Origin: Paeniglutamicibacter psychrophenolicus
GTDB taxonomy: Bacteria; Actinomycetota; Actinomycetes; Actinomycetales; Micrococcaceae
Assembly: GCF_030812255.1 (NCBI RefSeq)
Contig: NZ_JAUSSH010000002.1
Span: forward strand, 434,001-498,000
Direction of reading: 5' to 3'
Length of the DNA: 64,000 bases
In this document: piece after piece, positions 8,782-16,667 of the stretch
Numbering within the stretch: position 1 is the stretch's first letter
Layout of the letters: each line of letters begins with the position of its first letter
Notes under the pieces: generated by a model
The model's input: the letters and a program-made list of their open reading frames with translations, nothing else
The model's database searches: none
Told to the model about the DNA's origin: nothing
Position numbers and translations under genes: made by a program

Positions 8782-8838
8782 GCAAAACGTTTTGCTTGTA
8801 ATGGGAATCACGGTACGCAAAACGTTTTGCAGTGTCAA
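8782..8838 (-). promoter_or_regulatory. LacI-operon promoter with two identical operators
   Basis: Two perfect copies of the palindrome GCAAAACGTTTTGC lie at 8782-8795 and 8817-8830. On the minus strand TTGACA (8833-8838) and TACCGT (8810-8815) are separated by exactly 17 bases, and the upstream operator fills that spacer. The downstream operator lies between the start site and the ribosome-binding site. Repressor on the first would occlude RNA polymerase, and on the second would block elongation. The centres are 35 bp apart, a little over three helical turns. Confidence 0.85.
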
Positions 8839-8891
8839 GCATGCGGCGCGGGCGTCGAAGGAGGATGCCGTAAAACACTTGATTCCACGGG

Positions 8892-8938
8892 AGGTGTCGG
8901 AGCGTTCACATTCTTCAATGTGGCGGTACGTTCATCCG
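8892..8938 (+). repeat. Distal pair of hip-type operator repeats (degenerate promoter copy)
   Basis: Two 21-base units start at 8892 and 8918, 26 bp apart. They match the units in front of hipB: the first keeps CGGAGCGTTCACATT exactly, the second resembles the unit overlapping the hipB start (ATGTGG-CGG-TACGTTCAT). The pair looks like a second, decayed copy of the hip promoter ~330 bp upstream. No credible gene follows it. The stretch 8939-9223 between the two arrays holds no convincing coding frame in either strand. Confidence 0.6.
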
Positions 8939-9223
8939 TTGGAGCGGAAAGGAATCGAATGTGAACCAGCCGCTGGCACGTGGATGGCGCACGCGTCCAG
9001 GTCGGGACTGCCATGGGCCGATACAGCACGATAGGGCCCGGGAGGCGGGTGAGTTGAGTCGATCCCTTGAGACGCTGGTCCCTTTCCGTGACGATGGCGG
9101 ACGCGTTTCTGAATCGCAGCCTGACGCTGCCGGTGCAGGCGGGACTCCAGCGAGCGGCACCTTCGGACGTTCGGATAATCAATCAAGATTCACCTGAAAC
9201 CGAAAGGGCCATTTCCTTTGTTG

Positions 9224-9295
9224 ATGTGACGGAGCGTTCACATTCTGACATGTGTCAGAGCGTACACATTGTCGAGTGTGGTGGTATGTTCACAT
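9224..9295 (+). promoter_or_regulatory. hipBA promoter with three tandem operator-like repeats
   Basis: Three 21-base units begin at 9224, 9250 and 9275, spaced 26 and 25 bp. The core is TGTGA-N8-TCACA in the first and TGTGT-N8-ACACA in the second, with a weaker third copy. This 5-8-5 geometry is the same as the E. coli HipB site (TATCC-N8-GGATA). The third unit contains TATGTT (9286-9291), a -10-like hexamer six bases before the hipB ATG. Since no Shine-Dalgarno sequence precedes that ATG, the transcript is probably leaderless and the repressor would sit over the -10. Confidence 0.7.
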
Positions 9296-9296
9296 C

Positions 9297-9854
9297 ATGA
9301 AGCGGCAGATATCGAATGAGCGACAACTTGGTGCCTATATTCATGACGCGCGCATACAGGCGGGTATGACCCAAGCTGATCTGGCCTTGCGGGCGGGGGT
9401 CTCCAGGAAGTGGCTGATAGGTCTCGAGCAAGGCGCTCGAACTCGGGCAGAGTTGGGCAAGGTTTTCGATACCCTGCGGGCGCTAGGGCTTTCAATGCAG
9501 TTTTCTTCCAGCTCAGCGGAAGAAGCCCAGAGCGACGCACCAGAAGGGCAACTTTCGCATCCGTCCACCGCGTCGAATATCTCCGCGTCCACCTTGGACG
9601 CGATCCGTCGGGCTCCTGTTCCGAGTGCTTCGGCTTTGGAGTCGCTTCGTGGTGTTATGGCTCCGAACAAGGCGGTGTTGGATGCCATTCGTGGGGCTCA
9701 TGTTCCGAGTGCTTCGGCTTTGGAGTCGCTTCGTGGTGTCATTGCCCAGAATCAAGCAACGAAAGGCACATTGCGAATTGGCGGTACCTCGAAAGCCACG
9801 GCCGATGAATCACCTGAAACTGCTAATCCCTCGGAGGAAGGCCCAGCAGAATGA
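9297..9854 (+). CDS. hipB: HipB-like antitoxin / DNA-binding autorepressor
   Basis: The 185-residue protein has an XRE helix-turn-helix at residues ~8-65 (LGAYIHDARIQAGMTQADLALRAGVSRKWL) matching HipB. In that family the antitoxin sequesters the HipA kinase and, with it, represses the operon. The stop overlaps the hipA start (ATGA). The C-terminal half is longer than usual and contains two near-identical 28-residue units (LDAIR.A.VPSASALESLRGV), then a Ser/Thr/Glu-rich end. The ATG at 9297 follows directly on the operator array; an in-frame upstream extension would read through the operators. Codon use is more AT-rich than in neighbouring operons, suggesting acquisition. Confidence 0.85.
   Translation: MKRQISNERQLGAYIHDARIQAGMTQADLALRAGVSRKWLIGLEQGARTRAELGKVFDTLRALGLSMQFSSSSAEEAQSDAPEGQLSHPSTASNISASTLDAIRRAPVPSASALESLRGVMAPNKAVLDAIRGAHVPSASALESLRGVIAQNQATKGTLRIGGTSKATADESPETANPSEEGPAE
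9617..9739 (+). repeat. Tandem 84-bp repeat inside hipB
   Basis: A 39-base stretch beginning TGTTCCGAGTGCTTCGG is repeated without a single change at 9617-9655 and 9701-9739, a period of 84 bp (28 codons). The flanking codons of each unit also match at the protein level (LDAIRRAPVP and LDAIRGAHVP). Perfect DNA identity points to a recent duplication. It is in frame and makes two copies of one segment in the HipB linker. Confidence 0.9.
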
Positions 9855-11131
9855 GGGAATTAATTGCAGTCCTGTATGAGCAGCCCGTTGGCGTGTTGCA
9901 GCAGGATGACTCGGGAAAGCGGACGTTTCAGTACTTGCCTGGAATACCAACAGGACTCGATGTCTCTCTTGCGCTTCCCTACAGGCAAGACGCCTACCAG
10001 AAAGCGAAGGCCGATCCATTTATAGAAGGTCTCGTTCCTGAAGGCGTCGGCGTTCGCGAGTCGTTTGCGCAGAGATTCGATATTTCTCCCAGCAATCCCT
10101 TTGCGCTCCTGGAGCATATTGGTCTGGATTGTGCCGGGGCCATACAGTTCGTCCGTCCCGACGAGCTGGATAATGTTTTGCAGAGAAAAGGCGGTCTGGT
10201 TCCATACAGTGACGAGAAAATCGGGCAACGAATTCGTTCGCTGATTTCTGAACCAGACGGATCATGGGTTGTAAACCGGGAAAGGTGGTCTCTTGGCGGC
10301 GCGCAAAGCAAATTTGCCTTGCGCTGGGAGAACGGCTGGCACAAAGCATCCGGCGCGGAGCCGACGACGCACATATTCAAGCCCGGAATACACGATTTCA
10401 AGGATCAGGCCCTCAACGAACATCTCTGCCTCAGGACGCTTGGAGTGGTCGGGCTTAACGTGGCGTCCACGACCTACTCGGAATTCGATGGGGCATCAGC
10501 CATCGTTGTTAGCCGGTACGACCGGATTTCCCGGGATGGACGCGTCATCCGATTGCACCAAGAAGATTTCTGCCAAGCGACTTCGACACTTCCCAAACGG
10601 AAATACGAATCCAACAAGGGACCGAACGCACTAAAGATCATTCGCACTCTTCGTGATGCGAGAGCTTCCGAAGACGAAGTCAAGAAATTCGTGGAGGGAC
10701 TGATCGGAAATTATCTGCTGGGCGCCCCGGATGCACACGCCAAGAACTATTCAGTCATGTTGATGCCTTCGGGGGAAGTCACCCTTTCACCGTTCTATGA
10801 CATTGCTTCCGGTCTGCCGTACGAGCACCAAACCGATGATGGTTTCCCCGCGAAAAATGACGGACTACGGAAAGCCGCCATGGCCATCTCCGGAGAGCGC
10901 AGGTTCGGGAAAGTCGAACGAAGGCACTGGGAAAAATTTGCCAGTGATGCAGGCCTTGACCTGTCGTGGCTCACGGAAGTCATCCGCTACATGGCCACAG
11001 CAATACCCGAAGCATTGGTTCAAATAATCGACGAAGAGCAAGCAGCGATAAAAGGTAGCGACCTTCCGAGCAGGCTCATGCAACCGGTAACGGATTTGTG
11101 TCAGATTAGCCTTGGGCAGCTCACCGGATAG
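9851..11131 (+). CDS. hipA: HipA-like serine/threonine kinase toxin
   Basis: This 426-residue protein spans a HipA N-terminal domain (residues ~5-105) and the kinase core. The glycine-rich loop is SLGGAQSKFAL (147-157), the ATP-anchoring segment is IFKPG (175-179), the catalytic loop is GAPDAHAKN (291-299, catalytic Asp294) and the metal-binding motif is SPFYDIAS (314-320, Asp317). All key residues are present, so it should be active. Characterised HipA proteins phosphorylate aminoacyl-tRNA synthetases (GltX in E. coli) and cause growth arrest; the target here is unknown. It is translationally coupled to hipB. Base composition is below that of the window. Confidence 0.9.
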   Translation: MRELIAVLYEQPVGVLQQDDSGKRTFQYLPGIPTGLDVSLALPYRQDAYQKAKADPFIEGLVPEGVGVRESFAQRFDISPSNPFALLEHIGLDCAGAIQFVRPDELDNVLQRKGGLVPYSDEKIGQRIRSLISEPDGSWVVNRERWSLGGAQSKFALRWENGWHKASGAEPTTHIFKPGIHDFKDQALNEHLCLRTLGVVGLNVASTTYSEFDGASAIVVSRYDRISRDGRVIRLHQEDFCQATSTLPKRKYESNKGPNALKIIRTLRDARASEDEVKKFVEGLIGNYLLGAPDAHAKNYSVMLMPSGEVTLSPFYDIASGLPYEHQTDDGFPAKNDGLRKAAMAISGERRFGKVERRHWEKFASDAGLDLSWLTEVIRYMATAIPEALVQIIDEEQAAIKGSDLPSRLMQPVTDLCQISLGQLTG

Positions 11132-11144
11132 TGCGTCGCAGAAT

Positions 11145-11195
11145 GTGACTTCTTGGATTTGGCGTTGAAGGCCCACACCGAATCCAAGAAGTCAC
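11145..11195. terminator. Stem-loop between hipA and the thiolase gene
   Basis: A perfect 15-bp inverted repeat (GTGACTTCTTGGATT at 11145-11159, complement at 11181-11195) with a 21-base loop lies between two convergent genes, 14 bases after the hipA stop. There is no strong U-run on either side. It probably works as a bidirectional terminator or 3'-end stabiliser. Confidence 0.6.
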
Positions 11196-11237
11196 CTCAA
11201 AGCGATCTTGACCAGGGACCGTCGAGGGCGGAGCGCT

Positions 11238-12449
11238 CTAGACCCGCTCGATGAGCATCGAGGTTCCCTGGCCCACGCCGACGCACATGGTGGCCAGGCC
11301 GCGTGCCGCGTCCTCGCGCTCCATCCTGCCCAGCAGGGTCACCACCAGGCGTGAACCGCTGGAACCCAGTGGGTGGCCGAGGGCAATGGCGCCGCCGTCG
11401 TTGTTGACGATGCCTCCATCGAGCCTCAGTTCCCGCATGACCGCCAGGGACTGGGAGGCAAAGGCCTCGTTGAGCTCGACCGCGCCCAGGTCCCCGATGC
11501 CCCAGCCTGCGCGTTCCAGCACCTTCAAGGTGGAGGGGACCGGTCCCATGCCCATGGTTTCCGGGGCCGTTCCGGCCGATGCGCCGTCGACGATGCGGGC
11601 GCGCGGGACCAATCCGTACTTCTTCACCGCGGACTCGGAGGCGATCACGATCGCGGAGGAGCCGTCGTTGAGCGTGCTGGAGTTTCCGGCGGTGACCACG
11701 CCGCCGGGCTTGATGATGGGCCGCAGCCCGGCGAGCACCTCGGCGGTGGTGCCGGTGCGCGAACCCTCGTCGGTGTCCACCACGGTCTCGCCCTTGCGCC
11801 CGCGGATTCTCACCGGCACGATCTCCTCGCTGAGCCGGCCCGCGGCCATCGCCGCGAGCGCACGTTCGTGGGACGAAACGGCGAACGCGTCGGCGTCTTG
11901 CCGGCTGATGCCGTGCACCTCCGCCACTTCCTCGGCGGTCTGCGGCATGGAGTAGGTCATCTTGCCATTGCGGGACAGGTCCCCGGTGGTGAAGCGGTCG
12001 TTGGCGAAGCGCCAGCCGATGGAGGTGTCGAAGATTTCGCCGGGCTTGGAGAAGGCCTTCGTCGGCTTTTCCTGCACCCAGGGTGCCCGGCTCATGGATT
12101 CGACGCCGCCGGCGACGACGATGTCCGCGGCTCCGGCCTTGATCATGTGGCTGGCCATGATGATGGCGCTCAGGCCCGAGGCGCAGAGCCGGTTGACGGT
12201 GATGCCCGGGACATGGTCGCCGTAGCCGGCCAGCAGCCAGCCCATGCGTGCGACGTTGCGGTTTTCCTCGCCGGCGCCGTTGGCGTTGCCGAAGATGACC
12301 TCGTCCACCGTGTCCGGGTCGATCCCCGCGCGCTCCACAGCGGCCCTGATGGCGATGGCTGCCAGGTCGTCGGGGCGCACCGAGGAGAGCGCACCGCCGT
12401 AGCGGCCGACCGGGGTGCGGGCCCCGCCAATGAGGAATGCCTCTGCCAT
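11238..12449 (-). CDS. Acetyl-CoA C-acetyltransferase (thiolase II family)
   Basis: The 403-residue enzyme has the thiolase catalytic set: the acylated Cys89 in NRLCASGLSAI, His359 in LGHPLGSSGSR and Cys389 in MCVGVGQG. Length is standard. Thiolases cleave 3-oxoacyl-CoA with CoA. As last gene of the operon, its probable substrate is acetoacetyl-CoA, giving two acetyl-CoA. It follows the 3-hydroxyacyl-CoA dehydrogenase gene by 64 bases on the same strand. Homologues act on 3-oxoadipyl-CoA in aromatic pathways, which is the main alternative, but the upstream glutaryl-CoA dehydrogenase supports the C4 route. Confidence 0.9.
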   Translation of the reverse strand: MAEAFLIGGARTPVGRYGGALSSVRPDDLAAIAIRAAVERAGIDPDTVDEVIFGNANGAGEENRNVARMGWLLAGYGDHVPGITVNRLCASGLSAIIMASHMIKAGAADIVVAGGVESMSRAPWVQEKPTKAFSKPGEIFDTSIGWRFANDRFTTGDLSRNGKMTYSMPQTAEEVAEVHGISRQDADAFAVSSHERALAAMAAGRLSEEIVPVRIRGRKGETVVDTDEGSRTGTTAEVLAGLRPIIKPGGVVTAGNSSTLNDGSSAIVIASESAVKKYGLVPRARIVDGASAGTAPETMGMGPVPSTLKVLERAGWGIGDLGAVELNEAFASQSLAVMRELRLDGGIVNNDGGAIALGHPLGSSGSRLVVTLLGRMEREDAARGLATMCVGVGQGTSMLIERV

Positions 12450-12513
12450 GGTGTTTTTCCTTTGCTTCGGTGTCGTGCGTGGGGTTCCCGGCAGGTGGTG
12501 CCGGGAAGGAGGA

Positions 12514-13389
12514 CTACTTCTTGGCGCCGGAAGCGTCGTAGTCGTACCAGCCCGAGCCGGTCTTCTTGCCGAAGCGCCCGGCCTCGTAGAGCGCCTTCAC
12601 ATCGGGGTGCGGGAGGTCGGATTCGTCCCCGGTCTCCTGGTAGGTGGCCATGCGGATCAGGTAGCTGACATCCAGGCCCACCAGGTCCATGAGCTCGAAC
12701 GGGCCCATGGGGTGGCCCAGCGCGGTCTTGGCGGTGGTGTCGATGTCCGCGATGCTGGCGATGCCGGCCTCCTGCAGGGCCAGGGCCTCGTCGCGCAGCG
12801 CACCCATCAGGCGGTTGGCCACGAAGCCGGGGATTTCCTTGTTGACCAGCACCGGGGACTTGCCCATGGAGCGGGCCAGTTCCATGGTGGTGTCGATGGT
12901 TTCCTGGCTGGTTTCCCCGTGGCGGACGACCTCGACGCACTTCATGACCAATGCCGGGTTGAAGAAGTGCATGTTGCACACCTTGGACGGGCGGGAGGTG
13001 GCAGAGGCGACCTTGGAGGAGCCCAGCGTGGAGGAATTGGTGGCCAGGATGGCGTGGGTCGGGGCCGCGACGTCCAGGGCGGCGAAGATGGCCCGCTTGA
13101 TCTCCAGCTTTTCGGTGGCGGCCTCGATGACGTAGTCGGCGTTGGCCGCGCCTTCCTCCAGGGAGGTGGTGAAGTGCAGGCGGGCCATGGCCGCATTGGC
13201 GTCTTCGCGGGAAAGCCGGCCCTTGGCCAGGGAGTGGTCCATGCGGGAGGACAGCTGGTCGCGGGCAGCGGCCAGCGATTCCTCGGCAATGTCCTGGATG
13301 GTGGTGGTGTAGCCGGCCAGGGCCGCAACCATGCCGATCTGCGAGCCCATGGCACCGGATCCAATGACCAGGATGTTGTTGATCTGCAT
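12514..13389 (-). CDS. 3-hydroxybutyryl-CoA / 3-hydroxyacyl-CoA dehydrogenase
   Basis: This 291-residue protein has the N-terminal Rossmann motif of the family (ILVIGSGAMGSQIG, residues ~6-19) and the conserved catalytic region HFFNPALVMKCVEV (residues ~140-153), with the His of the His-Glu pair. The C-terminal dimerisation domain contains GPFELMDLVGLDV. Single-domain proteins of this size oxidise short-chain 3-hydroxyacyl-CoA with NAD(P). Here that step would turn 3-hydroxybutyryl-CoA into acetoacetyl-CoA for the thiolase encoded downstream. Spacing to the enoyl-CoA hydratase gene is 37 bases. Confidence 0.9.
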   Translation of the reverse strand: MQINNILVIGSGAMGSQIGMVAALAGYTTTIQDIAEESLAAARDQLSSRMDHSLAKGRLSREDANAAMARLHFTTSLEEGAANADYVIEAATEKLEIKRAIFAALDVAAPTHAILATNSSTLGSSKVASATSRPSKVCNMHFFNPALVMKCVEVVRHGETSQETIDTTMELARSMGKSPVLVNKEIPGFVANRLMGALRDEALALQEAGIASIADIDTTAKTALGHPMGPFELMDLVGLDVSYLIRMATYQETGDESDLPHPDVKALYEAGRFGKKTGSGWYDYDASGAKK

Positions 13390-13426
13390 AAGTGTTGTCC
13401 TTGAAGGTAGTGCGTGGGAGCGCGGG

Positions 13427-14224
13427 TTAGGAGCCGGTGAAGCTGGCGGGGCGTTTTTCCAGGAAGGCGTTCAGGCCTTCGGCCTTGTCGTTGCTGGTGT
13501 AGAGCAGCGACTGGGCCAGGCGTTCGAGCAGCAGTCCGGTGCGCTGGTCGGTCTCGGCGCCGTTCTTGATCACGAGTTTGGCCAGCCGGATGGCCAGCGG
13601 ACCCTTGGCCATGATCTGCCCGGCGGTGGCGCGCGCGGCATCCAGCAGGTCCGCGGCCGCCACGACCTCGGTGACCAGGCCGATGCGCAGCGCCTCGTCG
13701 GCGTCGAAGATCCTCCCGGTGAGGATCAGTTCCACGGCCCGGCCGCGGCCGACCAGCCGGGACAGGCGCTGGGTGCCGCCGGCCCCCGGAATGATCCCGA
13801 GATTGGTTTCCGGCAGCCCGAAGCGTGCGCCGGCCGCGGCGATGCGGATGTCGCAGGCCATGGCCAGCTCGTTGCCGCCACCTAGGGCGAACCCGTTGAT
13901 CGCGGCAATGGTCGGCAGCTCGTAGTCCTCGAGGAAATCGAAGAAGCGCTGCATCTTCGCGTTCAGCCCGTCGATGGCCGTGTAGGTGGCCAGCGCGGTG
14001 ATGTCGGAGCCGGCCACGAAGGCCTTTTCGCCGGCACCGGTGAAGACCACGGCCCGTACCTGCCCGTGCTCCGCAATCTCCTCCAGGGCGGTGCGCAGTT
14101 CGCGCACCACCGCGGGATTCAGGGCATTGCGGGCCTCGGGCCGGTTGATGGTGATGATGCCGAGGTTGCCCGTTTCCTCAACGAGGATCGTCTCATACCG
14201 TGTGTTGGTGGCCGCGGTCTGCAC
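13427..14224 (-). CDS. Enoyl-CoA hydratase (crotonase family)
   Basis: A GTG start at 14224, preceded by GAGAG, gives 265 residues; the open frame upstream of it is spurious. The oxyanion-hole motifs are present (FVAGSDITALATY and AINGFALGGGNELAMACDIRIA), and the catalytic glutamates are found in GNELA and in the segment LPETNLGIIPGAGGTQRL. The enzyme adds water to crotonyl-CoA to make 3-hydroxybutyryl-CoA. It lies 14 bases downstream of the glutaryl-CoA dehydrogenase stop, in the order expected for the pathway. Confidence 0.9.
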   Translation of the reverse strand: MQTAATNTRYETILVEETGNLGIITINRPEARNALNPAVVRELRTALEEIAEHGQVRAVVFTGAGEKAFVAGSDITALATYTAIDGLNAKMQRFFDFLEDYELPTIAAINGFALGGGNELAMACDIRIAAAGARFGLPETNLGIIPGAGGTQRLSRLVGRGRAVELILTGRIFDADEALRIGLVTEVVAAADLLDAARATAGQIMAKGPLAIRLAKLVIKNGAETDQRTGLLLERLAQSLLYTSNDKAEGLNAFLEKRPASFTGS

Positions 14225-14238
14225 TGGGGGTTCTCTCT

Positions 14239-15429
14239 TTAGCGGAAGGCCGGCTGGCCGGTGATGTGGTTGCCCAGGATCAGGGTGTGGACCTCGTCGG
14301 TGCCCTCGTAGGTGCGCACCGACTCCAAGTTGTTCCCGTGGCGCAGCGGCGAGTAGTCCAGGGTGATGCCGTTGCCGCCCAGGATGGTGCGGGCCTCGCG
14401 GCAGATTTCGATGGCCTCGCGGCAGTTGTTCAGCTTGCCCACCGAGATCTGCACCGGCTGGAGGGTACCGGCGTCCTTCATGCGTCCGGTGTGGATGGCC
14501 AGCAGGGTGCCCTTCTGGATTTCCAGCAGCATGTTGACCAGCTTGAGCTGGGTCAGCTGGTAGGCGGCCAGCGGCTTGTCGAACTGCATGCGCTCCAGCG
14601 AGTACTTCAGCGCGACCTCGTAGGAATCGCGGGCGGCGCCCATGGCTCCCCAGATGATCCCGTAGCGGGCCTCGTTCAGGCAGGAGAACGGCCCGCGCAG
14701 GGACGTGGCTCCCGGCAGGACCGCATCTTCGGAAAGCTGCACGTCCTCGAAGGTGATGTCGCACTGGATGGAGGCGCGCATCGAGAGCTTCGGCTCGATC
14801 GGGGTCGCGGTGAAGCCCGCGGTGTCGGTCGGGACCAGGAAGCCGCGCACGCCCTCGTCGGTGGCAGCCCAGATCACTGCCACCTGGGCAATGGAGGCCA
14901 GGCCGATCCAGCGCTTGGCGCCGTTGAGCACCCAGCCGGTCTCGGTGCGCACCGCGCGGGTCTGCATGGAGGACGGGTCCGAGCCGGCGGTCGGTTCGGT
15001 CAGCCCGAAGCAGCCGATGATCTCGCCCTTGGCCATCGAGGGCAGGTAGGTGTTCTTCTGCTCTTCCGAGCCCCATTTGTGGATCGCGGTCATGGCCAGC
15101 GAGCCCTGCACCGAGACGAAGGTGCGCAGGCCCGAATCCCCGGCCTCCAGTTCCATGGCGGCAATGCCGTATTCGACCGAAGTGCGGCCCGGGCAGCCGT
15201 AGCCCTTCAGATGCATACCCAGCAGGCCGAGCTCACCCATTTCCCTGGCGATTTCCACCGGGAAGTGGGCCGCCTCGTACCAGTGGCTGATGTTCGGCTT
15301 GATGCGTTCGTTGACGAATCCGCGCACGGTGTCGCGGAAGGCGAGCTCCTCGGCGCTGAACAGCGCGTCGAGGTTCAGTACGTCGGAGTTGGCCAGGGCC
15401 GGGTCGCGTTCGATGGCAAGGGTGTTCAT
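14239..15429 (-). CDS. gcdH: Glutaryl-CoA dehydrogenase
   Basis: The 396-residue flavoprotein belongs to the acyl-CoA dehydrogenase family. Features typical of glutaryl-CoA dehydrogenase include GYGCPGRTSVEYGIAAMELE, the FAD-contacting FGLTEPTAGSDPSSM, and the catalytic base motif YEGTDEVHTLILG near the C-terminus. These enzymes oxidise and decarboxylate glutaryl-CoA to crotonyl-CoA. The start at 15429 (MNTLAIERD) is chosen over a frame extending 31 codons upstream into the preceding gene's 3' end. A class III CoA-transferase precedes it and the remaining beta-oxidation enzymes follow. The neighbours make a simple short-chain acyl-CoA role less likely. Confidence 0.88.
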   Translation of the reverse strand: MNTLAIERDPALANSDVLNLDALFSAEELAFRDTVRGFVNERIKPNISHWYEAAHFPVEIAREMGELGLLGMHLKGYGCPGRTSVEYGIAAMELEAGDSGLRTFVSVQGSLAMTAIHKWGSEEQKNTYLPSMAKGEIIGCFGLTEPTAGSDPSSMQTRAVRTETGWVLNGAKRWIGLASIAQVAVIWAATDEGVRGFLVPTDTAGFTATPIEPKLSMRASIQCDITFEDVQLSEDAVLPGATSLRGPFSCLNEARYGIIWGAMGAARDSYEVALKYSLERMQFDKPLAAYQLTQLKLVNMLLEIQKGTLLAIHTGRMKDAGTLQPVQISVGKLNNCREAIEICREARTILGGNGITLDYSPLRHGNNLESVRTYEGTDEVHTLILGNHITGQPAFR

Positions 15430-15469
15430 GGTGGAGTCTCTCTTCTGGAACTTAATTCTTCGGTGGCGC

Positions 15470-16645
15470 TTAGGCCGTGGGCTGCGGGGAGTAGGCCGGA
15501 AGCACGGTGTCATTGTCGGCACCCAGCATCGGGGGAGCGGTTCGCACCTGGGGGCGTTGGCCGCGAAAGTTCACCGGGAAGGCCACCTGCTTCAAATCCC
15601 CGATGACCGGGTGGTCGGCGACCTGGACCATGTCCAGGGCCGCGGTGTGCGGGTGGGCGTAGACCTCGTCCAGGGAACGAATTGGGGAGGCCGGGACACC
15701 TATTACGGCGAACAGCTCACACCACTGTGTTGCGGTCTTGGCCTGGAGCGAATTCCCCAGCTCCATGTTCAACCGCTCGCGGTTGGCCAGCCGGCCGTTG
15801 TTGGTGGCGAGATCCGCATCCGCGCCCAGGTCCGGGCGGCCGATCGCCGCGCAGAGCTTCTGCCACATCGCGTCGTTGCCCACGGCGATGACGAAGTAGT
15901 CGTCCTGCGCCTGGTACGCCTGGTAGGGCACCAGGTTCGGGTGCCCGGAGCCCAGCGGGCCCGGCGTGATCCCGTCGTCAAAGTAGTTGGTCGCCCAGTT
16001 CACGTGCAGCGCCAGCTGGCATTCGTACAGCGAGGTGGTCACGTACTGGCCAAGGCCGGTGCGGCCGCGCTCCACCAGAGCGGCGAGCAACCCGATGATC
16101 CCGAACAGCGAGGCACCCAAATCGCCCATGGCGAAGCCTGCCTTCAGCGGTGCGCCGCCCGGCTCGCCGGTCAGCGACATCAGCCCGCCGGCGGCCTGGG
16201 CGATCATGTCGTAGCCCGGCTCGTCGCGCAGCGGACCGTGGTCGCCGAACGCGGAGATATGCAAGATGACCAGCTTGGGATAGCGCTCGGAGAGCACCTT
16301 GTAGTCGAAGATGCGCTGCAGGCCGGAGCCCGGGCGGAAGTTCTCCACCAAGACGTCTGCATCCTCGAGCATGCGGTGCACGATTTCCTGGCCCTCGGCG
16401 GACTTCAGGTCGATGGTGACCGACTTCTTGCCGCGGTTGATGGCCAGATAGTAGGTGGCGTCGGTGCCCTTTACCGGCGGGCCCCAAGAACGGGTGGGGT
16501 CCCCGCCCTGCGGGTGTTCGACCTTGGTGACGTCCGCGCCCAGGTCCGCCAGGGACATGGTGGCGTAGGGGCCGGCGAGGATCTTGGAGAGGTCGACGAC
16601 CTTGATGCCGGCTAGCGGGCCGGTGGCGGTGGTGTGCTTGTCCAT
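15470..16645 (-). CDS. Class III (CaiB/BaiF) CoA-transferase, probable succinyl-CoA:glutarate CoA-transferase
   Basis: The 391-residue protein begins with the family signature GPLAGIKVVDLSKILAGPYATM and contains ADVLVENFRPG and a Gly-rich region ending in the catalytic Asp of PGYDMIAQAAGG (near residue 170). Family III enzymes transfer CoA between carboxylic acids through an aspartyl-CoA ester. Its position directly upstream of glutaryl-CoA dehydrogenase is the arrangement of glutarate CoA-transferases (SUGCT type), so it probably activates glutarate with succinyl-CoA. The frame upstream of the ATG at 16645 is not used. Confidence 0.82.
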   Translation of the reverse strand: MDKHTTATGPLAGIKVVDLSKILAGPYATMSLADLGADVTKVEHPQGGDPTRSWGPPVKGTDATYYLAINRGKKSVTIDLKSAEGQEIVHRMLEDADVLVENFRPGSGLQRIFDYKVLSERYPKLVILHISAFGDHGPLRDEPGYDMIAQAAGGLMSLTGEPGGAPLKAGFAMGDLGASLFGIIGLLAALVERGRTGLGQYVTTSLYECQLALHVNWATNYFDDGITPGPLGSGHPNLVPYQAYQAQDDYFVIAVGNDAMWQKLCAAIGRPDLGADADLATNNGRLANRERLNMELGNSLQAKTATQWCELFAVIGVPASPIRSLDEVYAHPHTAALDMVQVADHPVIGDLKQVAFPVNFRGQRPQVRTAPPMLGADNDTVLPAYSPQPTA

Positions 16646-16667
16646 GGGTATCAGTCTTTCCCGGTGC

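Noticed and set aside
8939-9223. Short frames between the two hip operator arrays
   Set aside because: Frames on both strands are similar in length, with Arg/Pro/Gly-rich translations and no start signals; nothing resembles a second antitoxin.
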